Shown in pieces: positions 8,540-14,878 of a stretch of 16,826 bases of DNA. Origin of the DNA: DASYQV01 sp036005125. Lineage in GTDB: Bacteria; Acidobacteriota; Vicinamibacteria; Vicinamibacterales; UBA2999. The stretch is from NCBI GenBank assembly GCA_036005125.1, contig DASYQV010000214.1, forward strand, positions 1-16,826, written 5' to 3'. Within the stretch, counting starts at the first letter, position 1. Every line of letters starts with the position of its first letter. Made by a program: the position numbers and the translations under genes. The notes under the pieces were generated by a model, which saw only the letters and a program-made list of their open reading frames with translations, did not search any database and was not told where the DNA came from.

Positions 8540-8636
8540 CTAACCAGTCAAGGGCTCTGCCCTTGATACTCCGGCAGAGCCGGGGTCCCCACCGCGCACG
8601 CTTGCGCGGTGGGGTGGAGAGCCCTCGCCTGGTTAG
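8540..8636. repeat. Nested inverted repeat with attC-like ends
   Basis: Outer arms 8540-8558 and 8618-8636 pair as CTAACCAG/CTGGTTAG, a largely unpaired three-base interior (TCA opposite CGC), and AGGGCTCT/AGAGCCCT. Inside is a perfect 12-base hairpin (8587-8598 with 8603-8614, loop CGCT). An alternative 9-base hairpin (GGCTCTGCC 8553-8561 with GGCAGAGCC 8573-8581) competes with the outer pairing. The ends GCCTAAC (8538-8544) and GTTAGAT (8632-8638) fit the RYYYAAC and GTTRRRY boxes of integron attC sites, and the total length of about 100 bases is in the attC range. It is not a clear intrinsic terminator, as no T-tract follows. Origin (attC, palindromic repeat or attenuator) is undecided. 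Confidence 0.75.
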
Positions 8637-8650
8637 ATCCAGTATCTTTT

Positions 8651-8667
8651 GGCGCGCTTCGCGCGCC
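8651..8667. repeat. Small GC hairpin in the intergenic island
   Basis: GGCGCGC at 8651-8657 pairs perfectly with GCGCGCC at 8661-8667 around a TTC loop. A run of four T precedes it on the plus strand, so on the minus strand, the direction of transcription here, four A follow the stem; this is not a terminator signature for the operon. It directly abuts the next inverted repeat. Confidence 0.7.
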
Positions 8668-8729
8668 TAGCCCGTTATGCGGTCCCACAACGAGTACAAA
8701 ATTCGCGTTTGGCTCCGCATCACGGGCTA
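8668..8729. repeat. Inverted repeat overlapping the lipoprotein stop codon
   Basis: TAGCCCGTTATGCGG at 8668-8682 is repeated in inverted form at 8715-8729 with one mismatch in 15. The right arm contains the TAG stop codon of the lipoprotein gene (8727-8729). The 32-base centre has only weak additional pairing (AACG 8689-8692 with CGTT 8706-8709). Together with the two elements to its left it fills the whole gap between the lipoprotein and DUF350 genes. Confidence 0.7.
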
Positions 8730-10316
8730 TTTGCCGCTCGAAGCGACTGTGCCGCGGCCGACGGGGCCTGATGCCCCGTGCCGGACCGTCGTGCGCCGCA
8801 TCTCGGGGATGCGATTCTCATAGCGACTGCTCGACCCCGTCACGTATCCGCCGGTGCCGTAGCGCTCCCTCTTGTCCTTGTCTTCGCCGTAGTAGGGTTC
8901 GCCGCGATGCCGCGTCGACCAGGTGGTCCACTCGTCCCGGCGATAGTTGTACGGCAGACCACGCGCGCCCAGCAGATCGCTGAAGAGCCGATAGGCGCCG
9001 TACCACGCCCAGAACGACATCCCGCGATCGTCAACCCGCCACTGGCCATATTGCGGATTGCCCACGAACGCGAGGCCGGCTGGCGTGGGGTTGACGATCT
9101 TCTCGTCCTCGAACGCGCCGTAGGGCTTCGACACGAGATCCATCCCGAGATCGCCGACGTGTCGCTCGAACGTCGTCTCGTCGACGGGCTGCCAGTCGGT
9201 CTCCGTCACCTTGCCGTCTTCGGTCACGAGATACTTGTGAAAGTAATCGGCGGAGAGTCGGAATCCGAATTCGGCGGTGTCATCAGATCGGCTCGGCCAA
9301 TCTGCCGTCGGAGCAATGCCCAGCGCGCTCCACTGGGCGGGGTCGATGCCGCCCGCGACGGCCATGCGTCCGAACAATCCGGATGTATATCGCGCGACAT
9401 ACGGCAGACTCTCAGGCAGCCCATTGAAATAGTCGAACACGTCGCCGGAGATTTCCCGGGCGGGGTACGTGTAGTGATGCACCGACGGCTCATCGACGTC
9501 CTCGTTCCAGCTCCATCGCTCGACGGTCATGAGATACGCGGCCCGCATGTCGGCGAGCGCTTTCGAATAGCTTGTCGAAAGCGACGAGAGCTGGGTGGTG
9601 AGGTCCTTCGCCTCCTCCATCAACTTCCCGGTATTCTCGCTGACGACCCGTGTGTTGTCGTCGAGCGCCACCAGGTCCGCGACCTGCGCCGCGTTCGCGC
9701 GAGCGGCCTCGCCCGCGACCTTCGCGAACGCGGCTTCGGCCGTGGCCTGGAGACCGGCCACTTCGCTCGTGCGCTTGTCGATGTCGGCGCGTCGGAGCGG
9801 AAACTCGCCTTCTGCCTTGCGGGCGCGCCCGGCGAGCTCCGCCATCAGGAGCTTCATGCGTGCAACGCTGTCGCTGGCCGCCTGGAACCGCTCGCGATAG
9901 TGCACCCGCACATCGTCGATATAACCGCGGCGACGCATCGGCACTGCGGCCAATCGCGTCGCCTCCGCGACCAACCGATCGATCGCGACGAGCTGCGCCT
10001 CCAGGCGCACGTCATCGGCCGCGCGGTTCCGTTCCAACAGCGGCACGATGTCGCGGTCGAACGATGCCCGCGCGGCGCCGACCTGTTCACGCGCGGCCTC
10101 GAACTGGCGCGCCCATGCCTCCCGCTCGGCGTACATCCGATAGTCAGCGTACTCGGGCGACGCGGCAAAGGCCCGATATTCGCGTTCCTTGTCGCCGATC
10201 GCGGCCGCCGTCGCCGCGAGACGGGACGGCACGGCTTCGGCGGTCCGGCGCAGATTTCGCGGCAGGCCGCACGCCAACACGAAGAGCGCGAGCGTCAGGA
10301 CGAACGCGGTTCTCAC
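8727..10316 (-). CDS. Coiled-coil lipoprotein of unknown family, 529 aa
   Basis: I choose the GTG at 10316, which overlaps the TGA of the previous gene (GTGA) and has GGAG nine bases upstream; the in-frame GTG at 10331 is less well served. This gives a compact lipoprotein signal, MRTAFVLTLALFVLAC, with the lipid-modified cysteine at residue 16. Residues about 25-265 are long helices rich in Ala, Arg and Glu, predicted coiled coil. Residues about 266-470 are a separate globular part rich in Trp and Tyr (VERWSWNEDVDEP, YFNGLPESLPYVARYTSGLFGRM, SFWAWYGAYRLF). The tail (about 470-529) is polar and low in complexity (YYGEDKDKRERYGTGGYVTGSSS, then Gly/Ser). I do not recognise the globular part. Its position between DUF2617-like and DUF350 genes is comparable with the small lipoprotein (DUF1190) next to DUF350 in E. 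coli. Likely periplasmic, anchored to a membrane. Confidence 0.85.
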   Translation of the reverse strand: MRTAFVLTLALFVLACGLPRNLRRTAEAVPSRLAATAAAIGDKEREYRAFAASPEYADYRMYAEREAWARQFEAAREQVGAARASFDRDIVPLLERNRAADDVRLEAQLVAIDRLVAEATRLAAVPMRRRGYIDDVRVHYRERFQAASDSVARMKLLMAELAGRARKAEGEFPLRRADIDKRTSEVAGLQATAEAAFAKVAGEAARANAAQVADLVALDDNTRVVSENTGKLMEEAKDLTTQLSSLSTSYSKALADMRAAYLMTVERWSWNEDVDEPSVHHYTYPAREISGDVFDYFNGLPESLPYVARYTSGLFGRMAVAGGIDPAQWSALGIAPTADWPSRSDDTAEFGFRLSADYFHKYLVTEDGKVTETDWQPVDETTFERHVGDLGMDLVSKPYGAFEDEKIVNPTPAGLAFVGNPQYGQWRVDDRGMSFWAWYGAYRLFSDLLGARGLPYNYRRDEWTTWSTRHRGEPYYGEDKDKRERYGTGGYVTGSSSRYENRIPEMRRTTVRHGASGPVGRGTVASSGK

Positions 10317-10924
10317 GCGTGCCGTCTCCACGTGAACGTGCTCGATGTCAGCACGAAGCAGCCCTCTTGCCGGTAGCCGTGCGCCGTTTCGGCGACGAAG
10401 CCGCCGGCGGCGCGCTGGACCGTCACGATCGTTTCGGGCGGCTCTTCGTCGCGTCTGCGTCGTGGAAACGTGAAGGCGAGCGCGATTCCACGCTGTCGCC
10501 GTGCGAGCCTGGCTTTCGCGTGTTGGACGTCCGCGAGCTCGCCCATGCGCGCTTGAAACCGATACTCGACGTCACCGAGCACGAAGCACATGTCGCGATC
10601 CATGAGGTGCGCGAGCGGCGCGATGACGAGCGGCGTCGCCGCGGACCGGGCGCCGGCGCACGCAAACACCTCCGTCATGGTCCGCCCGGGCGTGGAGAAC
10701 GCGAGGACGTGCGACGCCCCGATGATGGAGGCCGTGACCGCGAGCGGACCGGCCGGCAACGTTGCAGCGCGCAGGACGGTGAACTGGCGCATGTCGACGG
10801 CGCCTTCGACCACCGTCAGCGCCAGGCGTGAGGCGGATTGATCGACGTAGCCGACGTCTGGCTCTTCGCGGCCATCAGCGGAAGCCGGCGGCCGCACGCG
10901 GCGCGATGGGGCAGGCGCGGCCAC
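10313..10924 (-). CDS. DUF2617-like protein, about 203 aa
   Basis: The frame starts, at the earliest plausible codon, with the GTG at 10924, four bases after the TAA of the DUF4178 gene; no strong Shine-Dalgarno is visible, so it may depend on translation of the upstream gene. No signal peptide or membrane helix is present, so it should be cytoplasmic. The first 30 residues are Pro/Arg-rich and may be disordered. The remainder recalls DUF2617 of actinobacteria: IIGASHVLAF (67-76), DVEYRFQARMGEL (118-130), GIALAFTFP (146-154) and a final TAHGYRQEGCFVLTSSTF matching the family's WHAYPQ-GELV-T-T ending. DUF2617 has no known activity. In actinomycetes, from memory, such genes occur near DUF350, DUF4178 and spermidine synthase genes, which fits the context here. 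The family match is by eye and moderately sure. Confidence 0.75.
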   Translation of the reverse strand: MAAPAPSRRVRPPASADGREEPDVGYVDQSASRLALTVVEGAVDMRQFTVLRAATLPAGPLAVTASIIGASHVLAFSTPGRTMTEVFACAGARSAATPLVIAPLAHLMDRDMCFVLGDVEYRFQARMGELADVQHAKARLARRQRGIALAFTFPRRRRDEEPPETIVTVQRAAGGFVAETAHGYRQEGCFVLTSSTFTWRRHA

Positions 10925-10928
10925 GGGA

Positions 10929-11477
10929 TTACGCCGCTTGGCCGGGCACGAGGACTTCGATGGTACTGGGATCGATCTCCTCGGAGAGCCAGGCCGTATA
11001 TCCATCCGGCCACTTCTGTACGTAGATTCGCCGGCCATCATCCCCCGTGTACACTCGCACGGCCACGCTGCGGCGATTCGGACCGTACTCGGCGTGATAG
11101 TCGCTGTCGTACGAGAACGATGCGCCGGCGTGCTTGACGGTCTCGACTTCTTCGACTTGGCCGGGCCGCAACCCGAGGTCGCGCAAGTCCAGCTTCGTGG
11201 CCGACCAGAGCACGTGCAGATCGGGTTCACGCCACCATTCGAAATAGGCGGTCTCGCCGGTCGTCAGGTTGAGCGCCTCGAGCTCGGTTGACGTGGCGTC
11301 CTCGACGTACCAGGGATTCCCGCTCTGGACCTTGTACGTGTCGCCCCTGTAGTCGAAGAATCCGCCGACGCCCAGATTGGCGATGCTGTAGCGCCGTCGA
11401 TCGGCCGCCGGCAGCGGAGGCGGCATCGTGCGGATGACGTCGCGAAGTTGATCGGCACTCGGTTTGGCCATGATCAT
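10929..11477 (-). CDS. DUF4178 protein, 182 aa
   Basis: The start is the ATG at 11477, which overlaps the TGA of the TelA gene as TGATG and has GGAG five bases upstream (within the TelA gene); the second ATG at 11471 is possible. The protein is soluble, all-beta in appearance: GGFFDYRGDTYKV (38-50), WYVEDATSTELEAL, YFEWWREPDLHVLW (78-91), then a second half with SVAVRVYTGDDGRRIYVQKWPDGYTAWLSEEI. The W-x-E-x-PDL-x-x-LW pattern and the repeated beta unit fit DUF4178. Function of this family is unknown; it is found with PspA/TelA-like proteins, DUF350 and polyamine synthase genes. The longer frame reaching 12239 is only a shadow of the TelA gene. Confidence 0.82.
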   Translation of the reverse strand: MIMAKPSADQLRDVIRTMPPPLPAADRRRYSIANLGVGGFFDYRGDTYKVQSGNPWYVEDATSTELEALNLTTGETAYFEWWREPDLHVLWSATKLDLRDLGLRPGQVEEVETVKHAGASFSYDSDYHAEYGPNRRSVAVRVYTGDDGRRIYVQKWPDGYTAWLSEEIDPSTIEVLVPGQAA

Positions 11478-12598
11478 CAGAGCTCCAATCGCGCGTTCCT
11501 CGCGGCTTCGAGCTTCTCGACCTTCGGCACGAGCGCGGCCGACATCTGTTTGAGCTTCGCGCTGGCCTCCTCGGCCGTCCTGGATCCAGCGCGGCGAATC
11601 TCGTCGGCCTTGTCGATGGCGGCCATCACCTTGCGGTGCGCCTCTTCGACCTTCGCCAGCGCGATCGTCGCGTTCTGCGTAAGATTGCCGATTTCTTCGG
11701 TCTGGCGGCCGAGCGCCTCCGCGTTCGCGACGAGCAGATCGCCGGCGTATTCCTGCGTCGCCTTCACCGCTTCGATGGCGCGCTTCTGGTCGGCGAGCGC
11801 GGCCTGAATCGCGAGGCCGACGGCCATCAACGGGCGCACGACCGTGACGGTGCGCTCGATTGCGTCGGCGAGGTCGATGTTGTTGCTCACGGTGATGTTC
11901 ATCGACACCGCTTCCTGCAGGTCGACCTGCTCCATGGTCCGAAGATCCTGGATGCGGACGTTCACTCGATTCACGAGTAGGTCGAGCTTCTCGCGTTCCG
12001 GAGGATCGGCTGACTGGTCGCGCAGGCCGACCAGCCGCGCCCGGACTCGTTCGCCGAGGGCGATACTTCGCAGCACCCCTCGGTGCGCCTGCTGGACGCG
12101 GCCGTACAACGTGGTCAGCGACACGTTGTTCTCGAGCACGCGATCCCTGTTGGCGAACAGGCTCGCCATCGCCGCGTTGATCTGCTGCCTGATCGGTTGG
12201 TACTCGGTGGCGATCGCGCGCAGACGGCTCCGATTCCACGCGTTGACGATCATCGGTCCGAGGACCGGGATCATCGAGATGACCCGCCCGAACCCGACGC
12301 GCTCCACCGGATGAGGGTTCAGGCGATCCATCTTCTGCCGGAAGTCGGTCAGTGATTTCGCGACCGCGCCTTCTTCGCCCTTCAAGGCCTGGAGGTCGGT
12401 GGCGCGCGTGGCGAGCAGGTCGATCGCGTCCCCCAGGTCGCGCTGCTCGTTGCGGCCGACGGCATCGACCTCATGGACGACGAGCGGACTGGCGAGCGCG
12501 GACTTCACGCGGTCGATTACGGCCGTGGCCTCGGTTTCGATCTCCGCGTCGATCACCGGCGGCTGGGACTGTTTGACGGTCGCGGGTACGTCTGCCAT
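11477..12598 (-). CDS. TelA-family (toxic anion resistance) coiled-coil protein, 373 aa
   Basis: The ATG at 12598 has AAAGGA six bases upstream. The protein is almost wholly helical and lacks signal or membrane segments. Family marks include LNPHPVERVGFGRVISMIPVLGPM in the first third and the long conserved region MEQVDLQEAVSMNITVSNNIDL, RTVTVVRPLMAVGLAIQAAL and NAEALGRQTEEIG in the last half, followed by a coiled coil. Length is normal for TelA. Known context: TelA proteins are linked to tellurite, envelope-stress or bacteriocin tolerance and are often encoded beside XpaC, which also seems to be the case here. Mechanism is not established; its long coiled coils invite comparison with PspA as a membrane-associated scaffold, which is inference. 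Stop overlaps the start of the DUF4178 gene. Confidence 0.9.
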   Translation of the reverse strand: MADVPATVKQSQPPVIDAEIETEATAVIDRVKSALASPLVVHEVDAVGRNEQRDLGDAIDLLATRATDLQALKGEEGAVAKSLTDFRQKMDRLNPHPVERVGFGRVISMIPVLGPMIVNAWNRSRLRAIATEYQPIRQQINAAMASLFANRDRVLENNVSLTTLYGRVQQAHRGVLRSIALGERVRARLVGLRDQSADPPEREKLDLLVNRVNVRIQDLRTMEQVDLQEAVSMNITVSNNIDLADAIERTVTVVRPLMAVGLAIQAALADQKRAIEAVKATQEYAGDLLVANAEALGRQTEEIGNLTQNATIALAKVEEAHRKVMAAIDKADEIRRAGSRTAEEASAKLKQMSAALVPKVEKLEAARNARLEL

Positions 12599-12657
12599 GG
12601 CGTCCTTTCGTGGCGCCCGTGCTCCGGCACGGACCTGTCACGTCACGTCCGAAAACA

Positions 12658-13248
12658 TTACGAGAACCGCAGCTTGAGAAAGGCCGAGACGTTGCTGAAC
12701 TCCGCCGTGTTCTTCTCGTCGACCACCTTGACCGTGCGCGCAACGGCGTCCTCCAGCTCACCGAGGCTCTGCTCGAACTCGGCGCGGCGCTCAACACGCT
12801 GCGCCTCGGTCAGCGCCGCGTACGCGTCGACGAGCTTCGGCAGGTAGGTGTTCGCAATCCGCTGGATCTGCCAGGTCAGCTCGAAGCCCGCGTACTCGCC
12901 CGAGAGCGTCGGCAGCAGCACGCTCAACCGATCGATCAGCCGCTCGATGCGTGCAACCAGATCCGGCGCGAGCGCGCGGGTCCGGATGCGAACGTTGATC
13001 TGGTTGAGTACCTGCGCATCCGAGAGTGTTGACGACGTTCCGGCCTGCGTCGCGTTGTCGTCCGCGGTGGCGGCCGGTTTCGTTCCCCGCGTTCGCAGCA
13101 CGAACATCGCCACGAGCGATCCGGCGATGCCGCCGACGGCGGCGGCCACGACCAGGTTGAGCGTTCTTGACAGCACGAAAGCCCCCAGCATTGCTCCGAC
13201 GACGACAAACGTGACCCAGATGCCGCCGCTCGGCCTGTTCCATGTCAT
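12658..13248 (-). CDS. XpaC-like two-helix membrane protein, 196 aa
   Basis: The true start is the ATG at 13248 (MTWNRPSGG), with GGGGAGA about seven bases upstream and 16 bases after the stop of the FAD gene; the longer frame from 13437 runs inside that gene. Two membrane helices lie at about 10-27 and 31-51 with a short turn, then a polar linker (52-78) and a cytoplasmic helical domain. That domain (VLNQINVRIRTRALAPDLVARIERL, then QIQRIANTYLPKLVDAYAAL and FSNVSAFLKLRF) has the helix spacing and YLP-LV-x-Y signature of XpaC, annotated as a 5-bromo-4-chloroindolyl phosphate hydrolysis protein. In Bacillus xpaC neighbours a telA homologue, as here. Role: probably the membrane partner of the TelA protein. 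The similarity is by eye. Confidence 0.82.
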   Translation of the reverse strand: MTWNRPSGGIWVTFVVVGAMLGAFVLSRTLNLVVAAAVGGIAGSLVAMFVLRTRGTKPAATADDNATQAGTSSTLSDAQVLNQINVRIRTRALAPDLVARIERLIDRLSVLLPTLSGEYAGFELTWQIQRIANTYLPKLVDAYAALTEAQRVERRAEFEQSLGELEDAVARTVKVVDEKNTAEFSNVSAFLKLRFS

Positions 13249-13264
13249 TGACCGGTCTCCCCTG

Positions 13265-14794
13265 TCAATCGGCGGACGTGCCGCCCAACCATGCGAGCGC
13301 TCGATCCGCGGCCAGCACGCCGCGATGCTGAGCTTCCTCGAAGATCGCGAAACCGGACAGATCCGTGTGTGCAAACAGGATCGGGCCTTTCTGGTCGGCG
13401 ATCCGCTTGCGCTCGCCGTCGAAGATCGATCCGACAACCGGACGCGGCATCGCGTGGCCCATGCGCATCATATCGATGCGAGAGACGCATTGGCGTATGT
13501 CGGGATGCGCGATTTCGAGATCGCTGAGCACCGCGTCTTTCCACCTGTTCCAGTCTCGCGTGGCGAGCCGTTGTCGATTCTCGGACGGGCGTCCCGCCGC
13601 CAGGGCCCAGTAGAACGTCCACACCATGGGACCATCGACGCGCCCGGATTGATGGTTTGCGACGACGTAGCCGAGCGCGGGTGAATCGAAGCAGACGTTG
13701 TCCCACGCCACGCGGCCGAGACTCTTCGGCGGACGATCGACGACGAGGTTGGCCGTCAGCCAGGGGGAATACTGCCACACGCGGCGATCGAGCGGCGGCA
13801 TGCCTTCAATGAGATATGGCGCGAGGAATGTCGGCGCCGCGAAGATCACGGCGTCCGCGTCGTACAGAACGTCTTCGGTGAAGACCTGGACGCGCCATCC
13901 TTCTCGCCGGATCCGGAACACCGGCGCTCCGGCCCGCACATGATCGCCGACACGCTCCATCAGCCGCTTGACAATCCACCCGTTGCCCTCCGGCCACGTG
14001 AACACGCGATCCTGTTCGTCGTCGCGACACGCGAAATAGTGGATGCCGGTCCAGGCCGAGACATCCTCCATCGAGCTGCCGTAGTCGTCGCGGCATGCGT
14101 AATCGACGTACCAGAGCAGATGCCGCGACGTGAAGTTCTGCTGGCGCATCCAGTCCGCCATGGAGAGAAGATCGAGATCCGCGAGGCTGCTGCCGAGGGC
14201 AATAGGAATCGTGAAGATCTCCGAGTCGCGGAAACGGGCGATGGCGTCCAGAAACCGCTCGAACTCTTCAGGGCTGTAGTGCGCGAGCCCCTCGATATGC
14301 AAACCCTCATGCCACGTGCCGTCGATAAAGATCCGTTCCTCCGGCGCGCGACACAGATACGCAGGATTCCAGCGTCCGTCGGGCAGGATGAGACCGAGCT
14401 CCGTGAAGAGCTCGCGCTCGACTTTCGCATTCCGGTTCGGCACCGGCACGTAGTGTGCGGCCCAGGGAAACTCGGAGATGGCGTTCCTGCCGCTCCGCGA
14501 CGTGCCGCCCGGCTCCGCCTCCATCTCGAGAACGATGAACTCTGTGAAGCCCGTCTTGCGCAGGCGCCACGCGGCGGAGAGTCCCGCGATGCCGCCGCCG
14601 ACCACGACGACGCGCCTGCGCTCGATGCGCGTCGGGAGAGCGAACCGATCGTGATCGCGTAATCGATGGCCGAGCGCTTCCGATTCGTTGACGAAGCCGC
14701 CAGCGATCGGACGCTCCGTTTTTCTGCAGCCGAGGATGGCGAGGCCAGCCGTTGCGCCGGTGGACTCGAGAAAGCCGCGGCGGGTGACCTTCAT
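13265..14794 (-). CDS. Tat-exported FAD-dependent amine-oxidase-like oxidoreductase, 509 aa
   Basis: Start is the ATG at 14794 (MKVTRRGFLE), which puts the twin-arginine motif at residues 5-6; a TTG nine codons upstream is possible but needless. The signal ends in LAILGC, a lipobox, so the protein may be a Tat-dependent lipoprotein anchored by C23. The Rossmann FAD motif is RRVVVVGGGIAGLSAAWRL (60-78) with the ribose-binding E90 and the EPGGTSRSG loop (94-102). The C-terminal flavin-contact motif is ILFAHTDLSGFAIFEEAQHRGVLAADRAL. These place it in the flavin amine oxidase / protoporphyrinogen oxidase superfamily. Substrate unknown; being in one block with a spermidine synthase suggests oxidation of a polyamine or its conjugate in the periplasm, but that is inference. 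It lies 84 bases after the DUF5916 gene and appears to start the operon. Confidence 0.87.
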   Translation of the reverse strand: MKVTRRGFLESTGATAGLAILGCRKTERPIAGGFVNESEALGHRLRDHDRFALPTRIERRRVVVVGGGIAGLSAAWRLRKTGFTEFIVLEMEAEPGGTSRSGRNAISEFPWAAHYVPVPNRNAKVERELFTELGLILPDGRWNPAYLCRAPEERIFIDGTWHEGLHIEGLAHYSPEEFERFLDAIARFRDSEIFTIPIALGSSLADLDLLSMADWMRQQNFTSRHLLWYVDYACRDDYGSSMEDVSAWTGIHYFACRDDEQDRVFTWPEGNGWIVKRLMERVGDHVRAGAPVFRIRREGWRVQVFTEDVLYDADAVIFAAPTFLAPYLIEGMPPLDRRVWQYSPWLTANLVVDRPPKSLGRVAWDNVCFDSPALGYVVANHQSGRVDGPMVWTFYWALAAGRPSENRQRLATRDWNRWKDAVLSDLEIAHPDIRQCVSRIDMMRMGHAMPRPVVGSIFDGERKRIADQKGPILFAHTDLSGFAIFEEAQHRGVLAADRALAWLGGTSAD

Positions 14795-14836
14795 CGTGGG
14801 TCTGGCATCTATATACGTCAAATCACCCGGAAAGTG

Positions 14837-14869
14837 CCGATTGACCTTAAATCGTAATACATCAATCGG
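14837..14869. promoter_or_regulatory. Inverted repeat upstream of the FAD gene (possible operator or hairpin)
   Basis: CCGATTGA at 14837-14844 and TCAATCGG at 14862-14869 form a perfect 8-base inverted repeat with a 17-base AT-rich spacer. It lies in the 84-base gap, 10 bases after the DUF5916 stop and 43 bases before the FAD gene ATG. No T-tract follows the repeat in the transcribed direction, so an operator is as likely as a terminator. Confidence 0.4.
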
Positions 14870-14878
14870 TTGTACGGT

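Noticed and set aside
8587..8614. Perfect 12-base hairpin as an intrinsic terminator after the lipoprotein gene
   Set aside because: In the direction of transcription the stem is followed by ACCCCGGCTC and not by a T-tract, so a standard terminator is not supported.
8778..10376. Plus-strand open frame of 532 codons antisense to the lipoprotein gene
   Set aside because: Low-complexity basic translation with no recognisable motif; the minus-strand frame has a lipobox, start overlap and coherent composition.
10929..12239. 436-residue minus-strand frame as a single large protein
   Set aside because: Its N-terminal part is an Arg-rich shadow of the TelA gene; only the last 182 codons, starting at the TGATG overlap, form a real product.
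14805..14821. TTGACG and TATATA near the FAD gene as a -35/-10 pair
   Set aside because: The two words are adjacent, not separated by about 17 bases, and lie too close to the ATG; no matching partner was found for either.
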